Assembly (NCBI GenBank): GCA_900554135.1
Contig: USFU01000024.1
Coordinates: 1 to 15,769, forward strand
Origin: an uncultured Collinsella sp.
Lineage (GTDB): Bacteria; Actinomycetota; Coriobacteriia; Coriobacteriales; Coriobacteriaceae
DNA length: 15,769 nt
Reading direction: 5' to 3'
Each line of letters begins with the position of its first letter. Position 1 is the stretch's first letter. This document shows positions 6,071 to 14,052 of this stretch, in pieces. A program made the translations under genes and the position numbers. The notes beneath the pieces are model-generated. The model saw only the letters and a list, made by a program, of their open reading frames with translations. It was not told the origin of the DNA and made no database searches.

Positions 6071-7372
6071 GGCCAGATGATCTTGGATGAGGTCGCAGAT
6101 GGCTCGGGCGTCGTTGATGTTGATGGCTCGGGTCGCAAAGCCGGCATCGAATGCCTGACGCGCCAGGGCTTCGTTGCAGGCAAGGGCCAGCGTGCGACCG
6201 TCGACCAGGTCGAGCGAGCTCTTGCCGCGCAGACGGTCGACACCGGAGCGCGCGACCACGATGTTGTCGAAGCCCTCGGTCTTGTAGCCCTCGATGATCA
6301 CCACGTCGACATCGTTGTAACGCGACAGCAGCTCGCGCGCGGGCATCTCGTCCTCCTCGCGCGTGTCGGCGTACTCCGCCCAGCGCGTGGCGCAGATGAG
6401 GCCCACGTGCTTGGATCCGGCCTGGTGATGGCGCCACGTATCCTTAGCAGGCACATCGATATCGAAGCCGTGATGCCCATGATGCTTGAGCGAACCCACG
6501 CGCAGGCCGCGGCGGGTGAGCTCGGCGATAACCTTCTCGACGAGCGTGGTCTTGCCCGAATTTTGGTAGCCGATAAACGCGATCGCGGGGACGGCCGGGG
6601 CCGGAGCTGCGGGCACGACGGCGACAGGTACGCTCGCGGGCGCGGCACCGCCAGCGGCCACGGCCTCAACAGCAGCGGCCTGACGTTCTGCACGATCCCA
6701 CACGCCCGAGCGACCGCCCTCCTTGTGCAGCAGGCGAACATCGACGACCTCCATGCCACGATCAACCGCCTTGCACATGTCATAGATCGTTAAGCACGCG
6801 GCACTCGCGCCGGTCAGGGCCTCCATCTCGATACCCGTCTTGCCCGTCACGCCGGCCGTAACCAGTACGTGAAAGCCAACCTGCCCGTCCACGCGCGCCG
6901 GCGCCCAGCCCTCGGGCACGTCTTCGGCCGGCGTCCCCGCCGGGGCGATGGGCGCAATGTCGCACTTGCTCTTGGTAATGAGCAGCGGATGGCACATGGG
7001 AATGATATCGCTCGTGCGCTTGATGGCCATGATGCCCGACACACGCGCGCAAGCAAGCACGTCGCCCTTTTTGGCGCGATCCTGCAGCACCATAGCCTGC
7101 GTCTCGGGGTGCATGAGGATGGTGCCCTCGGCGATAGCAATGCGATGCGTCTCGGCCTTGTCGGACACGTCGACCATGCGCACCTCGCCCTTGGCGTCCA
7201 CGTGCGTCAGCTCGTCGCGACGGGCGTCACGGGCGGGCTCGGCAGCAGCGCTGGCAGTCGGCTGTGCGGACGCGTCGGCGTTGCCAGCATTCGCCGCAGC
7301 CGTGACTTTGTGGGCAGACATCGCGGCCCTGCGAGCGGCCTTGGTGGCATCGGCGTACCTGCTCTTGGCCAT
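6068..7372 (-). CDS. moaC-mobB: Fused molybdenum cofactor protein: MoaC domain plus MobB GTP-binding domain
   Basis: A 434-residue cytoplasmic fusion. Residues about 55-225 are MoaC, cyclic pyranopterin monophosphate synthase, which acts on the product of MoaA: KGDVLACAR (active-site Lys102), MCHPL (His128), GIEMEAL (Glu182, Glu184) and IYDMCKA (Asp198, Lys201) match the E. coli active-site residues. After an Ala/Pro/Val-rich linker (about 230-262) comes MobB, the GTP-binding accessory protein of molybdopterin guanine dinucleotide synthesis, with Walker A GYQNSGKTT (268-276) and DVVIIEGYK (356-364). Residues 1-54 are an Ala-rich extension absent from E. coli MoaC. The ATG at 7372 follows GGAGG by eight bases and starts four bases after the moaA stop, so the two genes are coupled. 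Neither domain shows damage. The order of enzymes suggests production of the bis-MGD form of the cofactor. Confidence 0.93.
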   Translation of the reverse strand: MAKSRYADATKAARRAAMSAHKVTAAANAGNADASAQPTASAAAEPARDARRDELTHVDAKGEVRMVDVSDKAETHRIAIAEGTILMHPETQAMVLQDRAKKGDVLACARVSGIMAIKRTSDIIPMCHPLLITKSKCDIAPIAPAGTPAEDVPEGWAPARVDGQVGFHVLVTAGVTGKTGIEMEALTGASAACLTIYDMCKAVDRGMEVVDVRLLHKEGGRSGVWDRAERQAAAVEAVAAGGAAPASVPVAVVPAAPAPAVPAIAFIGYQNSGKTTLVEKVIAELTRRGLRVGSLKHHGHHGFDIDVPAKDTWRHHQAGSKHVGLICATRWAEYADTREEDEMPARELLSRYNDVDVVIIEGYKTEGFDNIVVARSGVDRLRGKSSLDLVDGRTLALACNEALARQAFDAGFATRAININDARAICDLIQDHLA

Positions 7373-7376
7373 ATGA

Positions 7377-8432
7377 TCATCCTCCGATTTGGGACATAAA
7401 TCGTTGCGTGCCCTCAATTATCGCGTGTTCCTGCGGTTTGTGGGCCACGGCATCGCGCCAAATCGAAAGTACCTGCATATCATCACCACGGCGCAGCGCC
7501 TCACGCACCGAATACTCGGCATCGCTGAACAGGCACGGACGCACGTTTCCATCGGCCGTCAGGCGCAGACGGTTGCAATTCGCGCAAAAATGATTGGACA
7601 TGGCGCTGATAAAGCCGACCGTTCCCGCCGCACCCGGAAAGCGCCAGTAGCGCGCAGGGCCCGCGCCGGCAGGAGCGTCGTTGATGTCGAGCGGCTCGAG
7701 CTCGCCTAGGCCCACCGCGGCGGCCCCGGCATTGATGCGCGTCCGCAGTTCGTCGCTCGGCACGGTGTCGCTCGCGTCCCACAACTCGGGATTGAGCGCG
7801 GGCGCATGCGGATCCACAGCGCAATGCGAGCTCGTGCGCTCGTCGCCAATGGGCATGTATTCGATAAAGCGCAGGTGGATGGGGCGGTCGACGGTCAGCC
7901 GCGCAAGGGCAGCCACATCCTGGTTAAGCCGGCGCACCACAACGCAGTTGACCTTAACGGGCTCAAAGCCCCAAGCCAGCGCCGCGTCGATGCCAGCCAT
8001 GGTCTGCTCGAGTCGACCCAGGCGCGTAATCTTTCCAAACAGCGTAGGGTCGAGCGTGTCGAGCGAAATGTTGACGCGGTTAAGCCCCGCGTCCTTGAGC
8101 TGCGGTGCCAGCTTGGGCAGCAGGGCGCCGTTGGTGGTAAGCGAGATATCCTCGATCTGCGGAATCGCGCGGATGTCACGAATGAGCGGGATGATACGGC
8201 GGCTGACCAGCGGCTCGCCACCCGTCAGGCGCACGCGGCGAATGCCCTCCCCCGCCACCAAGCGCACAAAGCGGGCGATTTCCTCGGCACTGAGTAGCTC
8301 GTCGTGTGCACGGGGCGCCACGCCATCGGCCGGCATGCAGTAAATGCAGCGGAAATTGCACTTGTCGGTAACGGCAATGCGCAGGTAGTTGATATCGCGG
8401 CCAAAGCCGTCATGTTGCACGTGCCCGTCCAC
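7377..8432 (-). CDS. moaA: GTP 3',8-cyclase, radical SAM protein MoaA
   Basis: A full-length 351-residue MoaA. It converts GTP to 3',8-cyclo-GTP, the first step of molybdenum cofactor synthesis, using two 4Fe-4S clusters. The N-terminal radical-SAM cluster motif is CNFRCIYC (Cys25, Cys29, Cys32); the C-terminal substrate-binding cluster uses Cys283, Cys286 and Cys300 in FCANCNRLRL and RPCLFS. LTGGEPL is the SAM-binding GGEP motif, and the protein ends in the essential Gly-Gly tail (MSQIGG). The start is GTG at 8432, with GGGGAGG five bases upstream. The next gene supplies MoaC, the enzyme using its product, so this is a two-gene operon. moaD, moaE and mogA are not in the window. Confidence 0.96.
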   Translation of the reverse strand: MDGHVQHDGFGRDINYLRIAVTDKCNFRCIYCMPADGVAPRAHDELLSAEEIARFVRLVAGEGIRRVRLTGGEPLVSRRIIPLIRDIRAIPQIEDISLTTNGALLPKLAPQLKDAGLNRVNISLDTLDPTLFGKITRLGRLEQTMAGIDAALAWGFEPVKVNCVVVRRLNQDVAALARLTVDRPIHLRFIEYMPIGDERTSSHCAVDPHAPALNPELWDASDTVPSDELRTRINAGAAAVGLGELEPLDINDAPAGAGPARYWRFPGAAGTVGFISAMSNHFCANCNRLRLTADGNVRPCLFSDAEYSVREALRRGDDMQVLSIWRDAVAHKPQEHAIIEGTQRFMSQIGG

Positions 8433-8473
8433 GCAGCCCTCCCCTCACGCGGCGTTTTATTCTTCGGAAAACA

Positions 8474-8479
8474 TAATAC
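8474..8479 (-). promoter_or_regulatory. Possible -10 element for moaA
   Basis: TATTAT on the minus strand (8479-8474) is a good -10 match about 42 bases upstream of the GTG start and would give a leader of about 35 bases. The -35 region is poor, so a regulator or extended contacts might be needed. I see no molybdenum-cofactor riboswitch-like structure in the remaining space. Confidence 0.3.
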
Positions 8480-8564
8480 CGCACGGGAGAATCATGCCGA
8501 CACCCGTACGACAGGACAGGTCGCTTCGAGCAAAACGGACTTTCCAAGCCCATCTTCAACACAG

Positions 8565-8625
8565 ACCATCACAACATTCGATGCTTTTCCCGTTTTTGGC
8601 AAAAAACGTCGAATGTTGTGATGGT
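8565..8625 (-). repeat. Palindromic element, copy 2 (17-bp arms, 27-base centre, reversed)
   Basis: The arms 8565-8581 and 8609-8625 are exact reverse complements of each other and identical to the arms of copy 1 at 4453-4513. The 27-base centre matches copy 1 at 18 positions when read from the opposite strand, so the copies are related but inverted. The centre has its own hairpin, CGTTTTT/AAAAACG (8591-8597 with 8602-8608). It lies about 50 bases beyond the ABC exporter stop and has no T tract after it on the minus strand. Confidence 0.85.
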
Positions 8626-8676
8626 TTGAAGCGAGGTGAGAGGCACGGAGGGGTCAAAGCATCGTGCTCGAACGGG

Positions 8677-10575
8677 TTAGTCCAACTCTTTTAAGCCATG
8701 CGTCAGCTGCCAGTACTCGCCGTGCTGGGCGAGCAGTTCTTCGTGCGTGCCGCACTCGATGATGCGGCCGTGTTCGAGGACCATGATGGCGTCGGCGTCG
8801 CGGACGGTGGACAGGCGGTGCGCAATCATAAACGTGGTGCGTCCGCGCATGATGCGGTCCATACCGCGCTCGATGAGCTTTTCGGTACGCGTGTCAATGC
8901 TCGAAGTGGCCTCGTCCAGGATGAGCACCGGCGGATCGGCTACCGCAACGCGCGCGATGGCGAGCAGCTGGCGCTGGCCCTGCGACAGGTTGGCGCCGTC
9001 GGCCGTGACCGGCGTGTCGTAGCCTCTAGGCAGGCGGCGGATAAACGAGTCGGCGCAGGCTGCCTCGGCAGCGGCGCGCACCTCCTCGTCGGTCGCGTCG
9101 AGCTTGCCAAAGCGGATGTTCTGCGCAATGGTGCCGCTAAACAGGTGCGTGTCCTGCAGCACAATGCCGAGCGACCCGCGCAGGCTGGCCTTGGCAATGT
9201 GCTTGACGTCAATGCCGTCGTACGTGATCTCACCATCATCGACCTCGTAGAAACGGTTGATGAGGTTGGTGATGGTCGTCTTACCGGCGCCTGTGGAGCC
9301 CACAAAGGCGATCTTTTGGCCCGGCTTGGCAAACAGGTTGAGGTCCGTGAGCACACGGGTGCCCGGCACGTAGGAAAAGTCCACGGCATGGAAGCGCACG
9401 TCGCCGGCAAGCGGAACCAAACCGCACGTGAGCTCGGTACCGCCGGCAGACACCGCGCGGCCCGACTCATCAACGGCAGCCACATCATGCAGGTGCCCGT
9501 ACGCGCCCACGCCCTGGCCCTCGGGAATCTTCCATGCCCACGCGGCGTCGCCCGTCTGCACCAGCTCCACGCAGCCCTCGTCCACCTCGGGCTCAAGATC
9601 CATGGCGGCAAACAGGCGCTCGGCGCCGGCCAACGCGTTGAGCAAGAAGTTGCCCAGCTGCGTAAACTGGTTGATGGGCATGGCCGCCTGGCGCACAAAG
9701 ACCAGGTAGCTCGCGAGCGCACCTACGTCGGCGAGCCCCTTGATGCAGAGTATGCCGCCCGCCACGGCGACGATAGCATAGTTGACATAGCCAATCACGA
9801 CGGTCATGGGCACCATGGAGTTGGCATAGCTCACGGCGGCGGTGCCGGTGCGGCGAAGCTCGTCGTTGCGGCGGGTAAAGCCGGCGACATTCGCTGCCTC
9901 GCGGTTAAAGACCTTGATGACCTTTTGGCCCGAGACCATCTCTTCGATATATCCGTCCAAATCGCCCAGCGATGCCTGCTGGGCGGCAAAGAAACGCTTA
10001 GAACGCGCGCCCGAGTAGCGCGCATACAGCACAATGGCCGTATCGCACACGAGCGTGATAATCGTGAGCTGCCAGTTAAGGATGATGAGCATAGCTGTAG
10101 TGCCCACAACCTGAATGGCGGCCTGAATCACGTTGGCAAAGCTGTTGTTGAGCGCCTCGGAGACAGTGTCGACGTCGTTGGTAAAGAAGCTCATGATGTC
10201 GCCCGAGCGCGTGCTGTCAAAATAACTCAGCGGCAGCGTCTGGATGTGCGCGAACAGGTCGCGGCGAATATCGGACACCACGCGTTGGGCCGCGCGCACC
10301 ATAATCTGCGAGTAGCCCAGAGCCGAGAGCACGCCCGCGGCGTAGATAGCAGCAGTAAAGATAACCTGCCTGGCGAGCAATTCCTCACCGCCCGTTGCCA
10401 AACCGTTGACGATGGGGCGCACCATGTAGGTACCGGCAAGGCTTGCGATGGCGGCCACAGAGGCAAGCACACCCACTGCGAGCAGCGAGAACTTGGCATG
10501 CCCCATGTAGGAGAGCAGGCGGCGGAGCGTCTGCGTCAGATTGGCGGGACGGGCCTGAGCGGATGTCTTAGGCAT
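8677..10575 (-). CDS. ABC exporter subunit with canonical catalytic site (heterodimer partner 2)
   Basis: A 632-residue half-transporter: six-helix membrane domain (about 20-320) and ATPase domain (about 390-632). Walker A is GSTGAGKT (426-433), the signature LSQGQ (530-534), Walker B LILDE (551-555) with catalytic Glu555, and the H-loop has His586, so this subunit carries a complete catalytic set. LSQGQ in place of LSGGQ is usual in the partner of a degenerate subunit. Residues about 330-390 form an insertion between the domains (VELVQTGDAAWAWK); I recall similar inserts in clostridial relatives, so it looks like a subfamily trait. The ATG at 10575 has AAGGAGG eight bases upstream and overlaps the preceding gene by 8 nt; longer in-frame starts lie inside that gene. 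Likely role: ATP-driven export of drugs, peptides or lipids; substrate unknown. Confidence 0.92.
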   Translation of the reverse strand: MPKTSAQARPANLTQTLRRLLSYMGHAKFSLLAVGVLASVAAIASLAGTYMVRPIVNGLATGGEELLARQVIFTAAIYAAGVLSALGYSQIMVRAAQRVVSDIRRDLFAHIQTLPLSYFDSTRSGDIMSFFTNDVDTVSEALNNSFANVIQAAIQVVGTTAMLIILNWQLTIITLVCDTAIVLYARYSGARSKRFFAAQQASLGDLDGYIEEMVSGQKVIKVFNREAANVAGFTRRNDELRRTGTAAVSYANSMVPMTVVIGYVNYAIVAVAGGILCIKGLADVGALASYLVFVRQAAMPINQFTQLGNFLLNALAGAERLFAAMDLEPEVDEGCVELVQTGDAAWAWKIPEGQGVGAYGHLHDVAAVDESGRAVSAGGTELTCGLVPLAGDVRFHAVDFSYVPGTRVLTDLNLFAKPGQKIAFVGSTGAGKTTITNLINRFYEVDDGEITYDGIDVKHIAKASLRGSLGIVLQDTHLFSGTIAQNIRFGKLDATDEEVRAAAEAACADSFIRRLPRGYDTPVTADGANLSQGQRQLLAIARVAVADPPVLILDEATSSIDTRTEKLIERGMDRIMRGRTTFMIAHRLSTVRDADAIMVLEHGRIIECGTHEELLAQHGEYWQLTHGLKELD

Positions 10576-12397
10576 GTTGCTCGCCTCCTTCCGTGGCTTG
10601 AAGTGATCCGCTGGGGCCAGACGAAGACGGGGCATTTGCGCCGTCTGCGACGTCCGCATCCCCCGCAAACTCCATCTGCGAGGCATAGATCTCCTGGTAG
10701 ATGCTATCGCCTGCCAGCAGCTCTTCATGCGTGCCCATGCCGTGAACACGGCCGTCGTCCAACACAATAATGCGATCGGCACCCATGACGCTCGCAATGC
10801 GCTGTGCAATGACAATCACCGTCGTATTGGGAATCTGAGCAATATGCTCACGAATCTTGGCGTCGGTCGCCATATCGACCGCGCTGGTCGAATCGTCAAA
10901 GATGAGCACACGCGGATGTTTGAGCAACGTACGCGCGATGCACAGACGCTGTTTTTGTCCGCCCGAGACGCCGGCACCGCCCTGGCCCAGATAGCCGTCG
11001 AGTCCGCCGATGCGATCCAGGAATTCGTCCACGCATGCCGCCCGGCAGGCACGCAGCAGCTCCTCGTCGGTGGCATCGGGCGCGCCCCACTGCAGGTTCT
11101 CGCGCACGGTACCCGTAAACAGCACGTTCTTTTGCAGCACGATACCCACGGCGTCGCGCAGGGCAACCAGGTCGTAATCGCGCACATCGCGCCCGCCCAC
11201 GAGTACGGCGCCTTCGGTGGCGTCGTACAGGCGCGCGATCAGCTGCACAAGCGAACTCTTGCCCGAGCCCGTGCCGCCGAGCACGCCCACCGTGGAGCCT
11301 GCCTCAATGCAAAGGTCAATATGCTCGAGCACATCCTCGGCAGCATCCGCGCGGTACTTAAACGACACGTCGCGAAACTCGATGCCTCCGTCGGCCACCT
11401 CGTGCACGGCAGCGGCAGCGTCGGGCGCTTGAATAAGCGAACGCTCGTCGAGCACCCGCGAGATGCGCTCCACGCTGGCAAGTGCGCGAGTGAGCAGCAA
11501 AAACACGTTGGAGATCATCATGAGCGAGTTCATGATCAGCAGCACATAGCTCATGAAGCCCGTAAGCGAGCCCACGCCGAGCTCGCCGGCAAGAATCATG
11601 CGCCCGCCGATCCACAGAATGGAAAGCGCCGCCACGTACATCGACAGCTGAAACACCGGCAGGTTGAGCACGGCGTTGCCAAAGGTCTTCGTCGCCATAT
11701 GCGCAAGCTCGGTATTGACGGCATCGAACTTGGCCTCCTCGTGCTCGGCGCGCACGTACGCCTTGACGGCGCGCACGGCGGTGAGGTCTTCCTGCACCAC
11801 ACCGTTGAGATGGTCCATCGAGGTCTGCAGCTGGCGGTAGAGCGGACTGACGCGATAGGTGATAACACCCAGTACGATCGCCAGCACCGGCAGGATGATC
11901 GCGAAAACGGTGGCAAGCGGGCGCGACAGCACCAGCGCATAGACCAAGCCGACGATGAGCGTCACGGGGCCGCGCACCATGGGGCGAAAGCCATTGCCGA
12001 TAGCGTTTTGGATGACGGTGATATCGGTGGTCATGCGCGTGACGAGCGAGCTGGCGTCGTAGTTGTCCAGATTGCCAAAGGCGAGCGTCTGGATCTTGCG
12101 GTACTCCGCCTCGCGCAAGTTAGCGCCCAGCCCCGAGGCAACGCGGGCGGACGTGCGCGCATAGCCCAAGCCAAGTACCAGCGAACATGCGGCGCACACC
12201 AGCATGAGTGCTCCCTGGAACAGGATATAGCCGGTGTCGCGCGCGGGCACGCCCACGTCGATGATGTTAGCCATGATCACGGGAATAAAGAGCTCAAGCG
12301 CAGTCTCGACGGCGATGAACAGCACGCCGAGGATAAAATCGCGTTTGAATTCGCCGAGATAGGACATCAGCAGTTTGAGATTACGCACCCGTATCAT
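10568..12397 (-). CDS. ABC exporter subunit with degenerate ATP site (heterodimer partner 1)
   Basis: A half-transporter of about 609 residues: membrane domain (about 8-320) and ATPase domain (about 337-580), then a Ser/Gly-rich tail. Walker A is GGTGSGKS (374-381) and the signature VSGGQ (477-481). The Walker B end is IFDDS, with Asp502 in place of the catalytic Glu, and the H-loop reads IAQRI, with Gln532 in place of His. These are the known substitutions of the non-hydrolysing site in heterodimeric exporters such as TM287/288. Together with the overlapping downstream gene it should form one exporter. Start choice is uncertain: an ATG at 12397 has GGAG three bases before it, another ATG is adjacent at 12400, and a TTG at 12409 has no ribosome site. 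The promoter at 12431-12458 fits all three. Confidence 0.9.
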   Translation of the reverse strand: MIRVRNLKLLMSYLGEFKRDFILGVLFIAVETALELFIPVIMANIIDVGVPARDTGYILFQGALMLVCAACSLVLGLGYARTSARVASGLGANLREAEYRKIQTLAFGNLDNYDASSLVTRMTTDITVIQNAIGNGFRPMVRGPVTLIVGLVYALVLSRPLATVFAIILPVLAIVLGVITYRVSPLYRQLQTSMDHLNGVVQEDLTAVRAVKAYVRAEHEEAKFDAVNTELAHMATKTFGNAVLNLPVFQLSMYVAALSILWIGGRMILAGELGVGSLTGFMSYVLLIMNSLMMISNVFLLLTRALASVERISRVLDERSLIQAPDAAAAVHEVADGGIEFRDVSFKYRADAAEDVLEHIDLCIEAGSTVGVLGGTGSGKSSLVQLIARLYDATEGAVLVGGRDVRDYDLVALRDAVGIVLQKNVLFTGTVRENLQWGAPDATDEELLRACRAACVDEFLDRIGGLDGYLGQGGAGVSGGQKQRLCIARTLLKHPRVLIFDDSTSAVDMATDAKIREHIAQIPNTTVIVIAQRIASVMGADRIIVLDDGRVHGMGTHEELLAGDSIYQEIYASQMEFAGDADVADGANAPSSSGPSGSLQATEGGEQHA

Positions 12398-12430
12398 CAT
12401 CTCCGTCAAACGTCATTCGCAAACGCACGT

Positions 12431-12458
12431 ATTATTGCGCGACAGGCAACGGTGTCAA
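12431..12458 (-). promoter_or_regulatory. Promoter of the ABC exporter operon
   Basis: On the minus strand a perfect TTGACA (12458-12453) is followed after 16 bases by AATAAT (12436-12431), five of six bases of the -10 consensus. Transcription would start near 12424, leaving a leader of under 30 bases. It looks like a strong constitutive-type promoter and diverges from the MATE promoter. Confidence 0.55.
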
Positions 12459-12577
12459 GCGATGCGAAACCGATTTCTTTAAGGCCAGCGCAGGCACCAC
12501 GCATGTACGGCTTATGCCTGTATTCAACGGAAATGATTACGAGCGTGACTTTTTTCGCCCCGCCGCCAACACAAACC

Positions 12578-12608
12578 TTGACTCTACAATCGTTGTAGGG
12601 TTTTCACT
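12578..12608 (+). promoter_or_regulatory. MerR-type promoter and operator for the MATE-MerR operon
   Basis: TTGACT (12578-12583) and TTCACT (12603-12608) are separated by 19 bases, the long spacer typical of promoters activated by MerR-family proteins. The spacer contains the perfect dyad CTACAA-TCG-TTGTAG (12584-12598), extended to nine-base arms with one mismatch (12581-12601). The only MerR-type gene in view is the second gene of the operon this promoter would drive, so autoregulated induction by a bound drug is likely. The start site would be about 35 bases before the MATE ATG. Confidence 0.75.
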
Positions 12609-12650
12609 ACACTGGTAGCTAAACGAACCCAGCCAGAAAGTGCCCCGCCC

Positions 12651-13997
12651 ATGGAACACGACCTCACACGCGGCAATGTCCTTAAGACCATCGCGGTCTT
12701 TGCCCTGCCTTATATGCTCTCGTACTTTTTGCAGATGCTCTACGGCATGGCCGATCTGTACATGATGGGGCAGTTTAGCGGCGCTGCCGGCATCACCGCC
12801 GTGGGCAACGGCGCACAGACGCTCTATATCATTACCGTGACACTCGTTGGTCTGGCCATGGGAACGACGGTCATCGTCGGCCACGCCGTGGGCTCGCGCC
12901 GCTTCGATCGCGCCGAGACCGCCATCGGCAATACCATCACGCTCTTTATGGGTGTCTCGGTGGTACTGGCCGCTGTCCTGCTCGCGCTTTGCCCGCAGAT
13001 CGTGGCGCTCATTGGCACTCCCGCCGAAGCCGTCGAAGGCACTGCCGCCTACCTGCGTATCTGCTTTATCGGCATTCCCTTTATCGCCGCGTACAACATT
13101 CTTTCGGCCATCTTTCGCGGGCTGGGCGATTCGCGCTCGCCCATGTACGTAATTGGCGTGGCATGCATCATCAACATCGCGCTCGATTTTCTGTTTATCA
13201 GCCACATGGGGCTCGGCCCCGTGGGCGCAGCGCTCGGCACGGTGACCGCGCAGACGGCCAGCGTTGCCCTCGCGCTCGTGTGGCTCAAGAGCCGTCGCAC
13301 AAACATCCACGTTAAGCGCAGCGACCTGCGCCCCCAGCCCGAGGTACTCGGCAGCATTCTTAAAATCGGCGTGCCCGTGGCTGTGCAGGACGGCTGCATC
13401 CAGGTGGCGTTTATGTTTATCACCGTCATCGCCAACCACCGAGGGCTCGTCGACGCCGCCGCCGTGGGCCTGGTCGAAAAGATGATCAGCTTTTTGTTCA
13501 TTGTGCCGAGTTCCATGGGTGCCACCGTCAGCGCACTCACGGCGCAAAACGCCGGCGCGGGCAAGGGCGACCGCGCGCGTCAGGTACTCAAGGACGCCAT
13601 GACGATCTCGGTGGTGTACGGCTGCCTGATCACGGTGCTGATGTGGCTGGTGGCGCCGGCGTTTATCGGCTTTTTTGCCAAGGACCCCGCGGTGGTCGCG
13701 GCCGGTACCGGCTATATGCACAGTTATATTTTCGATGCAATCTTTGCCGGCATCCACATTTGCTTTAGCGGCTTTTTCGCTGCGTATGGCAAGAGCTACA
13801 TCGGCTTTGCGCACAACGTGCTGGCTGTGGCACTCATTCGCGTGCCGGGCGCGTGGCTGCTGTCGAACGCCTATTCCGATACGTTGTTTCCCATGGGCAT
13901 CGCCTCGCCGTGCGGCTCGATTCTGTCGGCGGTCATTTGCGTGATTGCATTTACCGTACTCAACCGCCGCGGAACCTTTGACAAGCTGGTGGCGTAG
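12651..13997 (+). CDS. MATE-family multidrug / toxin exporter
   Basis: A 448-residue membrane protein of normal MATE length with about 12 hydrophobic helices. The N-terminal part (DLTRGNVLKTIAVFALPYML, then LYGMADLYMMGQF) and the internal repeat of that pattern in the second half are typical of the NorM/DinF/MepA superfamily, which exports cationic drugs or metabolites using a Na+ or H+ gradient. The ATG at 12651 is the only suitable start near the promoter, although its ribosome site is weak (AGAAAG about 10 bases upstream). It is the first gene of a two-gene operon with the MerR regulator and is divergent from the ABC exporter, making a drug-export cluster. The substrate is unknown. Confidence 0.92.
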   Translation: MEHDLTRGNVLKTIAVFALPYMLSYFLQMLYGMADLYMMGQFSGAAGITAVGNGAQTLYIITVTLVGLAMGTTVIVGHAVGSRRFDRAETAIGNTITLFMGVSVVLAAVLLALCPQIVALIGTPAEAVEGTAAYLRICFIGIPFIAAYNILSAIFRGLGDSRSPMYVIGVACIINIALDFLFISHMGLGPVGAALGTVTAQTASVALALVWLKSRRTNIHVKRSDLRPQPEVLGSILKIGVPVAVQDGCIQVAFMFITVIANHRGLVDAAAVGLVEKMISFLFIVPSSMGATVSALTAQNAGAGKGDRARQVLKDAMTISVVYGCLITVLMWLVAPAFIGFFAKDPAVVAAGTGYMHSYIFDAIFAGIHICFSGFFAAYGKSYIGFAHNVLAVALIRVPGAWLLSNAYSDTLFPMGIASPCGSILSAVICVIAFTVLNRRGTFDKLVA

Positions 13998-13998
13998 C

Positions 13999-14034
13999 GG
14001 GGCGACGCAGGCCTAGCGCCTCTCCCCTGTTTTT
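13999..14034 (+). terminator. Possible weak terminator or attenuator between the MATE and MerR genes
   Basis: GGGG (13999-14002) with CCCC (14024-14027) and an inner AGGC/GCCT stem (14009-14012 with 14018-14021) form an imperfect hairpin followed by TGTTTTT. It would reduce rather than abolish read-through into the regulator gene. The stem is interrupted, so activity is uncertain. Confidence 0.35.
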
Positions 14035-14052
14035 ACCGAAAGGAGCGGTCCT

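Noticed and set aside
8433..8676. Molybdenum-cofactor riboswitch in front of moaA
   Set aside because: The leader from the likely -10 to the start is only about 35 bases, and the only strong structure in the gap is the repeated palindrome, which also occurs after the MFS gene.
10576..10815. 80-residue N-terminal extension of the second ABC subunit
   Set aside because: It lies inside the preceding ABC gene in another frame; the ATG at 10575 with AAGGAGG is a better start.
8698..12598. Two long plus-strand ORFs (690 and 623 codons) opposite the ABC exporter genes
   Set aside because: Same antisense effect in GC-rich genes that avoid TTA, CTA and TCA codons. The products are Arg/His/Gly-rich and lack motifs, while the minus frames hold all ABC motifs.
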